From: Bacteroides sp.
GTDB lineage: Bacteria; Bacteroidota; Bacteroidia; Bacteroidales; Muribaculaceae
NCBI GenBank assembly: GCA_014801735.1
Contig: JAAVDO010000013.1
Span: 99,338-163,337 of the forward strand
DNA: 64,000 bases
Reading direction: 5' to 3'
Both the position numbers and the translations under genes were made by a program. The notes beneath the pieces are model-generated. The model made no database searches, was not told the DNA's origin, and was given only the letters and a program-made list of their open reading frames with translations. Shown here one piece after another: positions 35,619 through 44,026 of this stretch (the first letter of the stretch is position 1; the number at the start of each line of letters is the position of its first letter).

Positions 35619-38600
35619 ATGAGAAAGAGAATCATTCCGGTAATGTTGCTTCTGGCAACCTCTGCGGTCTATTCGCCGACTCTTAAGGCGAATGGCTCAC
35701 AAACGGGTGTGCCGGCCAGCATTTCAGCCCCTGCGCCTAAGACGGGCGTATGTTCGGGAACAGTCGTGGATGAAGAGGACGAGCCTCTGACGGGTGCTTC
35801 CGTTCTTATCGAAGGAACTTCCAACGGTACGTCGACTAATATCGACGGTAAGTTCAGCCTGTCGAATGTGGCTGTTGGATCGAAAGTCAGGATCTCGTAT
35901 ATCGGTTATAATCCGGTGACGGTGGTATGGACGGGCGAACCTCTGCTGGTGAAGCTCGAGTCGAACATGAATTCCCTTGACGAGGTTGTCGTGATCGGTT
36001 TCGGCACGCAGAAGAAAGTGGATCTCACAGGTCCGGTCGACCAGGTGAAAATGTCGGAGGTGCTGGGCGACCGTCCCGTCATCAATGCAGCGGCAGCTCT
36101 TCAGGGCGCAATGCCCGGCCTGATGATCTCAGGCGGCTCAAACCAGCAGCAGAGCAAGAGTATCAACATCCGTGGTGATCTCTCGCTCAACGGCGGCAGC
36201 CCGCTGATCCTCATTGACAATGTTGAAGGTAACATAAATCAGCTAAACCCCGATGACATCGAATCGGTGACCGTGCTCAAGGACGCATCGTCGGCGGCTA
36301 TCTACGGAGCACGTGCGGCAGGCGGCGTGGTGCTCATCACCACTAAGAAGCCCAACAAGGATACCAAGCTGAACGTGACGTATGGATTCTCGCAGGCATG
36401 GGAGAAGTCGATCAACCGTCCGCAGCAGACCTCGCTGCTTGATTATATCGCCGCATACCGCGAGGCCAATTACTCAAGTCAGTATTGGGCCGGTAACGGT
36501 AACCTTGACACATGGGAGGAGCTGCTGGGCCAGTATCGTGCAGGCACTCTTACGGGTGTGACCGACAACGGTATATACAAGCACACCGACGGCAGAATCT
36601 ACTACCTGAGTGAAAGCGATATCCAGGGATCTATCCTTGGCACCGGCGCACTGACAAACCACAATATCTCGATGTCGGGCGGAACTGACCGCATCCGTTT
36701 CCGTATGTCGGGCAACTATTCGCGCAACAACGGTCCGCTTGTCACCGACAAAGACCTTTTCGTGCGCAAGGCTATATCGTCGTATATCTCTGCCGACATC
36801 ACCAAGTGGTTCACGCAGGAATTGAGCATGTTCTATACACACCGCCGTATCACCGACCTTTCGACCAACATCAGAGACCCGTATGCCACACGCCTAATCT
36901 CGTGGTATCCGGTTAAAGGCACGATGCCGGCCGAATATCTCACAAACGCAACAGAGGATCTGATCATCGACTCGCCCTATAACTCTCTGATGGTTGGCGC
37001 GACCTCGAATACCACATACTCCACACCGCGTATCCAGACCAAGACCACTATCACTCCGCTGAAAGACTGGACAATCACGGCCGAGTATACCTATGATCAG
37101 TCGAACTGGCAGTATAAGAACTATACGGGTGTGATTCACTATGCCGACGTGCAGCTCGCACAGAAGACCGCACCTACCGATCCCACCAAGGACTCGTACA
37201 CGATCCAGAGCTCGGTAACGAAGTATAACGCGCTGAACCTGTATACAAACTACTCGTTTGAGATCGGCAAAAACCAGATCGCGGCAATGTTCGGTTTCAA
37301 CCAGGAGAGCTACAACTTCTCGAGAGTGAACGCTACGGTTCTGGGACAAGCCGTGGTCACAGTGCCCTCTTTCCAGGGCGGTACGGGTGAAAAGACCATT
37401 ACCGACTCATATTCGGAATACACCATCCGCGGCGGTTTCGGACGTCTCAGCTATAACTTCGACAACCGTTATCTGCTGAACTTCAGCGCCCGCTACGACG
37501 GTTCGTCGAAATTCCCTAAGAAGAACCGTTTCGGCTTCTTCCCCTCGATCTCGGGTGCCTGGCGTATAGCTCAGGAAAGCTTCATGGAGGGCACACGCGG
37601 CTGGCTCACCGAACTCAAGCCCCGTGTATCATACGGTTCGATCGGTAACCAGAATATCGACCCCTACGGATATGTAGCCGGCATGACTATCGGCGAGAGC
37701 ACCGTGTGGCTGAACGACGGACAGAAGGTGACGGTGATCGGTATGCCGGGTCTGGTTCGTGCCAACTACACATGGGAGACCGTAAGAACACTTGACTTCG
37801 GTTTTGATTTCAGCATGCTCAACAACCGACTGAGCGGCACATTCGACTACTACAAGCGCTTTACCAAGGGCATGCTTGCCGCAGGCCTGGAGATTCCGGG
37901 AGTAGTGGGTGCCTCAGCGCCGCAGCAGAATATCGCCGACATGCGCACCGACGGATGGGAGGCATCGATCCGCTGGCAGGACCGCATAGGCGACTGGAGT
38001 TATCGCGTGAGCGCCAATATCTACGACCACATGTCGAAGGTGACGAAGTATAACAACGCCACCGGTAGTCTGGACCAGTGGTATGCAGGCCGAGAGTTGA
38101 ATCAGATATGGGGCTACGTGGCCGACGGCTACTACTCGATCGACGATTTCGACTATGAGAAGGCAAAAACCGGCACATGGGTGCTGAAAGATGGCATTAC
38201 CTCGGTACAGGGTGTGCAGGTTCGTCCTGGCGATATGAAATTCAAGGATCTGGACGGCGACGGTATCATCACAACCGGTGCTAACACATATGACGATCCC
38301 GGCGACCGCAAGGTGCTCGGTAACTCGACATCACGCTTCCAGTTCGGTGCGTCTGCAGGCGTAAGCTGGAAGGGCTTTGATTTCGACATTCTTCTGCAGG
38401 GAGTAGGCAAGCGCAACTACTGGCTGAGCGGCGCGGCTATGTTCCCGTTTGCTGCAGGCGGAGCCGACGGTGTGTTCCAACCCCTGTACTACAACCAGAC
38501 CGACTACTGGACCGCCAAGAGCTACGACTCATCGAGCCCCGACTACATGGTAGCCGCCAATCCCGATGCCAAACTCTTCCGCATCTACAATCAGGAAAAC

Positions 38601-38858
38601 AACGTGGGCTACAATACCCGCACATCAGACAAGTATATGCAGAGCGCAGCATATCTGCGTGTCAAGAACGTGACACTGGGCTACACATTCCCGACCGCTC
38701 TGACACAGAAGGTATCCGTAAATCAGTTCCGTGTGTACTTCAGCGTGGAGAACCTCGCAACCTGCACATCGCTTCCCAAAGGCTATGACCCGGAGAGCCT
38801 GTCGTGGGCATATCCTTTCTACCGCACCTGGTCGATCGGAGCTACAATCTCATTCTAA
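35619..38858 (+). CDS. SusC/RagA-family TonB-dependent outer-membrane transporter
   Basis: 1079 residues. Signal peptide (MRKRIIPVMLLLATSAVYSP...), CarboxypepD_reg-like domain GTVVDEEDEPLTGASVLIEG and following residues (about 46-115), TonB-box-like LDEVVVIGFGTQKKVDLTG (about 124-142), plug with SIYGARAAGGVVLITTKK-like end (about 220-245), then a 22-strand-type barrel ending WSIGATISF with terminal Phe. SusC proteins import glycans or peptides with a SusD lid using TonB energy. The partner susD begins 24 bases downstream. No glycoside hydrolase, sensor or sigma factor lies beside the pair, so substrate cannot be inferred. Confidence 0.95.
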   Translation: MRKRIIPVMLLLATSAVYSPTLKANGSQTGVPASISAPAPKTGVCSGTVVDEEDEPLTGASVLIEGTSNGTSTNIDGKFSLSNVAVGSKVRISYIGYNPVTVVWTGEPLLVKLESNMNSLDEVVVIGFGTQKKVDLTGPVDQVKMSEVLGDRPVINAAAALQGAMPGLMISGGSNQQQSKSINIRGDLSLNGGSPLILIDNVEGNINQLNPDDIESVTVLKDASSAAIYGARAAGGVVLITTKKPNKDTKLNVTYGFSQAWEKSINRPQQTSLLDYIAAYREANYSSQYWAGNGNLDTWEELLGQYRAGTLTGVTDNGIYKHTDGRIYYLSESDIQGSILGTGALTNHNISMSGGTDRIRFRMSGNYSRNNGPLVTDKDLFVRKAISSYISADITKWFTQELSMFYTHRRITDLSTNIRDPYATRLISWYPVKGTMPAEYLTNATEDLIIDSPYNSLMVGATSNTTYSTPRIQTKTTITPLKDWTITAEYTYDQSNWQYKNYTGVIHYADVQLAQKTAPTDPTKDSYTIQSSVTKYNALNLYTNYSFEIGKNQIAAMFGFNQESYNFSRVNATVLGQAVVTVPSFQGGTGEKTITDSYSEYTIRGGFGRLSYNFDNRYLLNFSARYDGSSKFPKKNRFGFFPSISGAWRIAQESFMEGTRGWLTELKPRVSYGSIGNQNIDPYGYVAGMTIGESTVWLNDGQKVTVIGMPGLVRANYTWETVRTLDFGFDFSMLNNRLSGTFDYYKRFTKGMLAAGLEIPGVVGASAPQQNIADMRTDGWEASIRWQDRIGDWSYRVSANIYDHMSKVTKYNNATGSLDQWYAGRELNQIWGYVADGYYSIDDFDYEKAKTGTWVLKDGITSVQGVQVRPGDMKFKDLDGDGIITTGANTYDDPGDRKVLGNSTSRFQFGASAGVSWKGFDFDILLQGVGKRNYWLSGAAMFPFAAGGADGVFQPLYYNQTDYWTAKSYDSSSPDYMVAANPDAKLFRIYNQENNVGYNTRTSDKYMQSAAYLRVKNVTLGYTFPTALTQKVSVNQFRVYFSVENLATCTSLPKGYDPESLSWAYPFYRTWSIGATISF

Positions 38859-38882
38859 CCAAACCTACCGATAAGCAATCAA

Positions 38883-41000
38883 ATGAAACCAATATACAAA
38901 GCGCTCGCAGCAGCTTGTCTGGCAGTTGCCGGGGTCACGATGACCTCATGCAACGACGACTATCTGGAAAAGTATCCCCAGACAAGTCTAACAGAGCAGA
39001 ATGCTTTCCAGACATACGAGAATTTCCGGGCTTACATGTATAACAGCTACGCGCTGTTTACCAACGCAAACATACTGACCAACTTCAGCGGTAACTCATA
39101 TTACTGGGGAGGGCAGTGGCTGAGCGACTACTGGTCGGGCCTCATGACCAATCGTGAGAACGGCCTGAACCCTTATGCCTGGCAGAGCTTCAGCCCGGTG
39201 ACCTCGTCAAACAGCTATTCACCCTGGAGTTTCGGTGAAATACGCCGCATCAACGTAATGCTCTCGCACCTTGATGACGGCGAACTGACCGAGGCCGAAA
39301 AGCGCCACTGGCGTTCGGTGGGCTACTTCTTCCACTCATGGTGGTATATGGAGTTGGTGAACCGTTTCGGCGACGTGCCTTATATCACCGACGTGCTTAC
39401 CGACGAGTCGGAAGAGGCTTACGGTCCGCGCACACCCCGCCAGGAGGTTGCCGACAGCATCATAGCGCGTCTGGAGTATGCTATCGCCAACCTCGGTGAT
39501 ATCTCGAAGGACGGCTCCAATCCGCTGAATGCCGATGCCTGCCGTGCCGCTCTGAGCCGCTTCCTGCTGCGCGAAGGCACATGGGCCAAGTATCACAAGC
39601 TGAACGAACCCTGGGAGCAGTATCTTGACAAGTGCCTGAAGATCTCGGAGGAGCTCATGAACAAGTATCCCACGCTCTTCAAGGGCAACGGATACAACAA
39701 ATATCCCGGTGCCGGCTACGACGAGATGCTGACCTCGGAGAGCCTGCGCGGAGTGCCCGGCGTGATCATGTACAAGGAATACGGCGAGTTGCTGATGCAC
39801 CGTTTCAGCGACCTTATCCACGTTGAGGCACACCGCTGCGATGGCCCGCAACACACGGTAGATATGTTCCTGATGAAAAACGGTCTGCCTATCAACAATC
39901 CTAACTCGGGCTTCGAGGGTGGAGAAGGCAAGGACCTGTATGACTACTTCAATAACCGCGACCCGCGCCTTATCGTGAACTTCTGTCCCCCCGCCATGGG
40001 CAACATCGTAAGGACAGCCGATCCTGACAATGTCACCACCTTCATCAAGTGGAGATTCTATCAGGTGGGCGAGAAGCTCAACGGCATGAACAACCGCATC
40101 GTTTCGGAAGAGGACTCGATCAAATTCCGCCGCTTCATCGACTATCTGGGACCGAACATCCACTGCGTGAACGGTGAGGGCGATCCGTCGTGGGGCGTAA
40201 AGCGTCTGCCGGGTCACAACTGGGGCGGCGATATGTCGCACTCTTCGCCTAACATCACCCAGTATTCGCAGACAGACAACTACATGCGCTGCTGGACAGG
40301 CTACTACTTCTGGAAAAACTTCACGATGTGGGAGGTTGGCTCGAACGGTAACTTCCAGACATCCGACAAGCCTATCTTCCTGATCGAAGAGGTGCTTCTG
40401 AACTATGCCGAGGCAGCCTACGAGCTGGGCCGCTTCAACCAGGGCGTTGCCGACATCACCATCAACAAGCTGCGCGACCGTCTGGATATGGGCCACATGG
40501 AGGTTGCCAAGATCGACGCAAACTTCGACCCCGACCGCGACAAGGGCACAGCACCCTGGACCCGCGGCTATGGTCCGGAGACCAACTACGAGGTTGACCC
40601 CGTTCTCTGGGAGATCCGTCGCGAGCGTATGCTCGAGCTCATGGGTCAGGGATTCGCATTCTACGATATCCGCCGCTGGCACAAGGCACCCTACTACGTG
40701 AACCGTCAGGCATGCGGCGCATGGGTGAGCGCAACCGACTTCCCCTATGGAACAGGCGCATATACAGGTGAGTTCGTTGACTATAACGAAGTTAAGACGA
40801 AGGGTTATGCCACGAGCATGGGTAAGGCTCCCGGCAAGGGCTGGATCTACACCTATGCAAGCCCGCTTGCCTCAGGCAAGGGCTGGCTGGATACCTACTA
40901 TCTCTCGATGGTGCCCACCTACGAAATCACCATGAACCCCGAACTTACACAGAACCCCGGATATGTAGAACTTTTCGGAAACGGAACCGAAGAGGAATAA
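38883..41000 (+). CDS. SusD/RagB-family surface lipoprotein
   Basis: 705 residues, somewhat long for SusD. Lipoprotein signal MKPIYKALAAACLAVAGVTM with lipobox TSC (Cys23), then NDDYLEKYPQTSLTEQNAF, the usual mature start. TPR-like helices follow (YFFHSWWYMELVNRFGDVPYITDVLTDESEEAYGPRTPRQEV, about 145-195), and the C-terminal segment FLIEEVLLNYAEAAYELGRFN..WEIRRERMLELMGQGFAFYDIRRW (about 500-600) is diagnostic. It caps the SusC barrel at the cell surface and binds substrate. A strong terminator follows, so the operon is just the pair. Confidence 0.95.
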   Translation: MKPIYKALAAACLAVAGVTMTSCNDDYLEKYPQTSLTEQNAFQTYENFRAYMYNSYALFTNANILTNFSGNSYYWGGQWLSDYWSGLMTNRENGLNPYAWQSFSPVTSSNSYSPWSFGEIRRINVMLSHLDDGELTEAEKRHWRSVGYFFHSWWYMELVNRFGDVPYITDVLTDESEEAYGPRTPRQEVADSIIARLEYAIANLGDISKDGSNPLNADACRAALSRFLLREGTWAKYHKLNEPWEQYLDKCLKISEELMNKYPTLFKGNGYNKYPGAGYDEMLTSESLRGVPGVIMYKEYGELLMHRFSDLIHVEAHRCDGPQHTVDMFLMKNGLPINNPNSGFEGGEGKDLYDYFNNRDPRLIVNFCPPAMGNIVRTADPDNVTTFIKWRFYQVGEKLNGMNNRIVSEEDSIKFRRFIDYLGPNIHCVNGEGDPSWGVKRLPGHNWGGDMSHSSPNITQYSQTDNYMRCWTGYYFWKNFTMWEVGSNGNFQTSDKPIFLIEEVLLNYAEAAYELGRFNQGVADITINKLRDRLDMGHMEVAKIDANFDPDRDKGTAPWTRGYGPETNYEVDPVLWEIRRERMLELMGQGFAFYDIRRWHKAPYYVNRQACGAWVSATDFPYGTGAYTGEFVDYNEVKTKGYATSMGKAPGKGWIYTYASPLASGKGWLDTYYLSMVPTYEITMNPELTQNPGYVELFGNGTEEE

Positions 41001-41023
41001 TTAAATAGATTACACACTGCTTG

Positions 41024-41062
41024 TCCGCCCGGAAGGAGCCCCTGCAACTCCTTCCGGGCGGA
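41024..41062 (+). terminator. Intrinsic terminator of the susCD operon
   Basis: TCCGCCCGGAAGGAG (41024-41038) pairs perfectly over 15 bp with CTCCTTCCGGGCGGA (41048-41062), then TATTTCT. Very stable stem with a 9-base loop. Confidence 0.88.
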
Positions 41063-41134
41063 TATTTCTGCTGCTATTACACGAATCCGGCGGATATTGC
41101 GTAAATTCGCAAGCGGAAAACCGAGTATGAGCAG

Positions 41135-41440
41135 ATGACAAGAACAGAACGTGAGAAGCAGGTAGTAGGACAGATGATAGCTGTGTATTGCAAAAAGCGG
41201 CACCGATCGGTAGGTGATGACCTGTGTGACGATTGCCGCCGTCTCACAGAGTATGCCTGTCGCCGCATTGACCGCTGTCCGAAAGGAACACTGAAGACGA
41301 GTTGCAGAAAATGTGAAATTCACTGCTATGACCCCGCGAGCCGAGAACAGATCAGGGAAGTGATGAGATATGTGGGACCACGCATGATTCTGATAAATCC
41401 GTTTTCGGCTATAAGGCACCTGCTTTCGGAGTTAAGATAA
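41135..41440 (+). CDS. YgbA-type nitrous-oxide-stimulated-promoter family protein
   Basis: 101 residues, cytoplasmic, cysteine-rich. The pattern EKQVVGQMIAVYCKKRH...LCDDCRRLTEYACRRIDRCPKG..CRKCEIHCYDPASREQIREVMRYVGPRMI matches the YgbA family, whose E. coli member is induced by nitric oxide through NsrR and aids recovery from nitrosative stress. Cysteine pairs at about residues 31/34, 42/48, 57/61 and 64 suggest metal or Fe-S binding; this is inference. It precedes a NimA-like flavoprotein gene by 20 bases. A small dyad TTGCG-N6-CGCAA lies 24 bases upstream of the start. Confidence 0.85.
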   Translation: MTRTEREKQVVGQMIAVYCKKRHRSVGDDLCDDCRRLTEYACRRIDRCPKGTLKTSCRKCEIHCYDPASREQIREVMRYVGPRMILINPFSAIRHLLSELR

Positions 41441-41460
41441 AAAGTAAATCCAACATAGAG

Positions 41461-41943
41461 ATGAGACAGATGAGAAAAGCATCCCGGCAGAAGGATGCAC
41501 AATGGGCAACCGAGGTGCTGAAAAAGGCGCCATACGTGACGGTAAGCATGGTGCGCAGTGACGGCACCCCCTATGGAGTGCCACTGTCGCTGGTGGCCAA
41601 AGACAGCATGACCTACTATTTTCACTGTGCCGACGAGGGGGAGAAACTCGACTGCATAGCGGGGAATCCGGTGGTAAGTCTTTCGGCCGTGAGCCGCTGC
41701 CATCCGGAGTATGAGGCGGATAAAAACAACTTCACCGAGCATTTTCATTCGGCAATTGCAATCGGGAGAGCAGAGAAAGTTGAGGACATAGCAGAGAAAG
41801 AAGAGGCATTGCGACTGCTGTGCGAACGTTTTCTGCCTGACGCAATGGATCATTTCGCCGAGGCCGTGAGTCGCAGCATCGATCGTACGACTGTGGTCAG
41901 AATCACGCTAACTGAGCCCCCGGTAGGTAAATGTAAGGGATGA
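41461..41943 (+). CDS. NimA-like FMN-binding pyridoxamine-phosphate-oxidase-fold protein
   Basis: 160 residues with the split-barrel fold of the PNPOx family: VLKKAPYVTVSMVRSDGTPYGVPLSLVAKDSMTYYFHCADEGEKLDCIAGNPVVSLSAV is typical of the NimA/5-nitroimidazole-reductase-like branch. These proteins bind FMN and reduce nitro compounds or play unknown redox roles. Cytoplasmic homodimer by family. Start chosen at MRQMRKASRQ. It lies 20 bases after the YgbA gene, suggesting a shared stress operon. Confidence 0.88.
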   Translation: MRQMRKASRQKDAQWATEVLKKAPYVTVSMVRSDGTPYGVPLSLVAKDSMTYYFHCADEGEKLDCIAGNPVVSLSAVSRCHPEYEADKNNFTEHFHSAIAIGRAEKVEDIAEKEEALRLLCERFLPDAMDHFAEAVSRSIDRTTVVRITLTEPPVGKCKG

Positions 41944-42000
41944 AGAAAGGCGGATGAGGCATTATGACACGTGGATTGTTATACTCAAAAACAGAAGTTT

Positions 42001-42387
42001 ATGGAACAGATGATCACAATCAAGCGTGCGTATGAGCCTGCAGCCGCCGACGACGGTTTCCGTGTGTATATTGACAGGCTATGGCCCCGCGGTCTATCGC
42101 ACGAAACGTTTCATTATGATTTATGGGACAAGGAAATCGCGCCGACAACAGAGCTGCGGGAGTGGTTTCATGAGGATCCGGATAACCGATGGACGGAGTT
42201 CGAGAAACGCTATCGGAACGAGCTTCTCGGCAATCCGTCGCTCAAGAGCTTGCTTGACGCCATAGCAGGAAAGCCGACAGTGACGTTGCTATACTCGTCG
42301 CGCGATCATGAGCATAACAATGCAGTGGTTGTGAAGAATGTGATTTCAGAAGCGACGCCGGTGCAGCAGCCGGGTGACCAGCATTGA
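42001..42387 (+). CDS. DUF488-family protein (YeaO-like)
   Basis: About 128 residues from ATG 42001 (42010 is another ATG). Shows the DUF488/YeaO motifs VYIDRLWPRGLSHETFHYDLWDKEIAPTTELREWFHEDPDNRWTEFEKRY and VTLLYSSRDHEHNNAVVVK. Function not established. Its last 42 bases overlap, in the opposite direction, the 3' end of the small membrane protein gene. Confidence 0.88.
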   Translation: MEQMITIKRAYEPAAADDGFRVYIDRLWPRGLSHETFHYDLWDKEIAPTTELREWFHEDPDNRWTEFEKRYRNELLGNPSLKSLLDAIAGKPTVTLLYSSRDHEHNNAVVVKNVISEATPVQQPGDQH

Positions 42388-42708
42388 TCCCCACCCCAGG
42401 GCCAGGTAGATGACCGCATAGAGAAAGAATATAGGATCGCTGAGGCCGAAACAGGTTCCGCAACCGCATAGGAATGCTAATGCCGAAATAGCAGGCAGGA
42501 GCGAGAATGCTTTGGGCTTGCATGCACAGGCTATTCCGAGCAAAACGGAGTAGAGAGGATTGACAGCGTAGAACAGAACCATGGCGCAGACCATGCCTGA
42601 ACTGGCCGGAACGAAGGTAACGGCCAGACAGGGAAGAAGGAGCATAACCGCGAGAGTTGCGGTCAGCCAGGTGAAGAATGCGTGTTTCGCTTTGAGTTCG
42701 GTATGCAT
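42346..42708 (-). CDS. Small integral membrane protein of unknown function
   Basis: 120 residues from ATG 42708 (MHTELKAKHAFFTWL). This start is preferred over 42732 because the -7 box at 42730-42737 predicts a transcript beginning near 42723. Four hydrophobic segments are seen: about 14-34, 38-60, 67-83 and 88-110. A Cys-rich patch ACACKPK / CGCGTCFG lies between helices 2 and 4. Basic C-terminus LLHRRRF. I recognise no family. Tail-to-tail overlap of 42 bases with the DUF488 gene. Confidence 0.65.
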   Translation of the reverse strand: MHTELKAKHAFFTWLTATLAVMLLLPCLAVTFVPASSGMVCAMVLFYAVNPLYSVLLGIACACKPKAFSLLPAISALAFLCGCGTCFGLSDPIFFLYAVIYLALGWGSMLVTRLLHRRRF

Positions 42709-42729
42709 GAAGGTTTGTAAGAATTTCTG

Positions 42730-42737
42730 CAAAGATA
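42730..42737 (-). promoter_or_regulatory. -7 box of the small membrane protein gene
   Basis: TATCTTTG on the minus strand; transcript start near 42723, 15 bases before ATG 42708. Confidence 0.55.
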
Positions 42738-42781
42738 GGGTATTAGATTGATAAACTATGAATAGAATGGACGATAATGCG

Positions 42782-42813
42782 TTTGTGTTATTGCAAAATT
42801 ATGAGTAATTTTG
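42782..42813 (+). promoter_or_regulatory. Promoter in front of the decayed small secreted gene
   Basis: TTTG (42782-42785), 20 bases, TAATTTTG (42806-42813): both boxes match the Bacteroidetes consensus exactly. Leader of about 35 bases to ATG 42855. The promoter is intact although the gene it serves seems broken. Confidence 0.7.
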
Positions 42814-42854
42814 TGACACATAGTTAATTTGCAAAACATACTCCAGTCTACCTA

Positions 42855-43053
42855 ATGAAAATATACCGCCAATATTGCCAATTCGGAATTCTGACGACGA
42901 TATGTCTGCTATGTGGAATAAGTGCGGTGGCATAGGACTGGAGCAGAATAGACTCCCGATGGCGAGGGCTTCAACGTGCGCTTCTCAAACTTCAGTGTGA
43001 AGCATCTGCCGGACAAGGTGAGAACCGAATGGCTAAAGGCTAACGCCGAATAG
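42855..43053 (+). pseudogene. Decayed gene for a small secreted protein
   Basis: ATG 42855 opens a 26-codon frame that is a clean signal peptide (MKIYRQYCQFGILTTICLLC then GISAVA) and stops at TAG 42933, exactly where the signal cleavage site would be; CAG to TAG would explain this. A second frame then reads DGEGFNVRFSNFSVKHLPDK and ends KANAE at TAG 43051. The two frames differ by one base, so at least one indel plus a nonsense change separate them. The intact protein would have been about 65 residues. I do not recognise the family. Confidence 0.6.
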
Positions 43054-43123
43054 GCAGCGATCAGGGCCTGAGTTTTGCCGGGAGGAGATTTGTTTGTATT
43101 TTTACGGCAAAATTCAAAGACTG

Positions 43124-43879
43124 ATGCTTATACTGATAGCCGAATCTAAAACGATGGGAGAGTGTGACGCGCCGGTGACAAGCGCGGAATACGGCTCGCA
43201 TACACCGATATACGAGGCCACAGCCGAAGCAATAATGACGGGTGTGGCCTCGATGACGTTTGAGGAACTGAGTGAGAAAACGCGGCTCAGCACGGCAATG
43301 GTGAGACGGTTGCAGCAGATGGCGGCGAGGTTTCCAGACCATAGCCACGGAACAGAGGCTATAGAGGCATATACGGGGGTGGTGTTCAAAGCTCTTGACT
43401 ACGGAAGTCTGGATAAGAGTGCGCGAGAGATGGCATGCAACGATGTGAGAATCATATCTTCGCTATACGGGTGGCTGCGGCCTGACGATATAGTGAGACC
43501 TTACAGGCTTGATTTCGGCATGAAGCTCGCACCCGACGGAGGCCGTCTCTCGGCGTATATGAAAGAACGGGTGAACAGAGCGCTTGCAGAGTATCTGGAC
43601 AAGAATGCGTGTACCGACATAATCAACCTATTGCCCGGCGATGCGGCTGCTTGCATTGACCAGAAAGCGGTGGGAAAGAGGGCAAGGATATGGAAGATAG
43701 ATTTCAGAGAGACCGGACCAGAGGGCCACACTCGCACCCCGAACGCAGGAATGCTTAAGAAACTGCGCGGCGAACTGCTGCGTCAGATACTTACGGAAAC
43801 GATAAAGACACCTGAGGAGATAATGGCACTTGGCGGAGAGAGCGAGGAGGAAGGCGCGATAGTGTTCAGAGTGTCGTGA
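43124..43879 (+). CDS. yaaA: YaaA-family (DUF328) peroxide-stress protein
   Basis: 251 residues from ATG 43124 (MLILIAESKTM); the upstream ATG at 43094 adds ten atypical residues. Family signatures: N-terminal LILIAESKTM, the central AIEAYTGVVFKALDYGSLDKSAREMACNDVRIISSLYGWLRPDDIVRPYRLDFGMKL (about 85-145), and IINLLPGDAAACID. E. coli YaaA limits free intracellular iron during hydrogen peroxide stress and binds DNA. Cytoplasmic. It lies in a cluster of stress-linked small genes. No clean promoter box was found. Confidence 0.9.
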   Translation: MLILIAESKTMGECDAPVTSAEYGSHTPIYEATAEAIMTGVASMTFEELSEKTRLSTAMVRRLQQMAARFPDHSHGTEAIEAYTGVVFKALDYGSLDKSAREMACNDVRIISSLYGWLRPDDIVRPYRLDFGMKLAPDGGRLSAYMKERVNRALAEYLDKNACTDIINLLPGDAAACIDQKAVGKRARIWKIDFRETGPEGHTRTPNAGMLKKLRGELLRQILTETIKTPEEIMALGGESEEEGAIVFRVS

Positions 43880-43989
43880 GCTGACGAAAGCATGTAGGAA
43901 CGCACATGCCTCAGCGATTTAGGTATGAAAATCAGTGATCATGGTAGGGAAACGGGAAGAAAGTATTACATAAACGGCGAAAAATGTAG

Positions 43990-43997
43990 TAAATTTG
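43990..43997 (+). promoter_or_regulatory. -7 box of the DUF362 gene
   Basis: TAAATTTG, 29 bases before the chosen ATG 44027. It supports that start over the longer frame from 43925, whose ATG would precede the transcript. Confidence 0.6.
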
Positions 43998-44026
43998 CAC
44001 TTTTGAATAATACCAATCAACAGATT

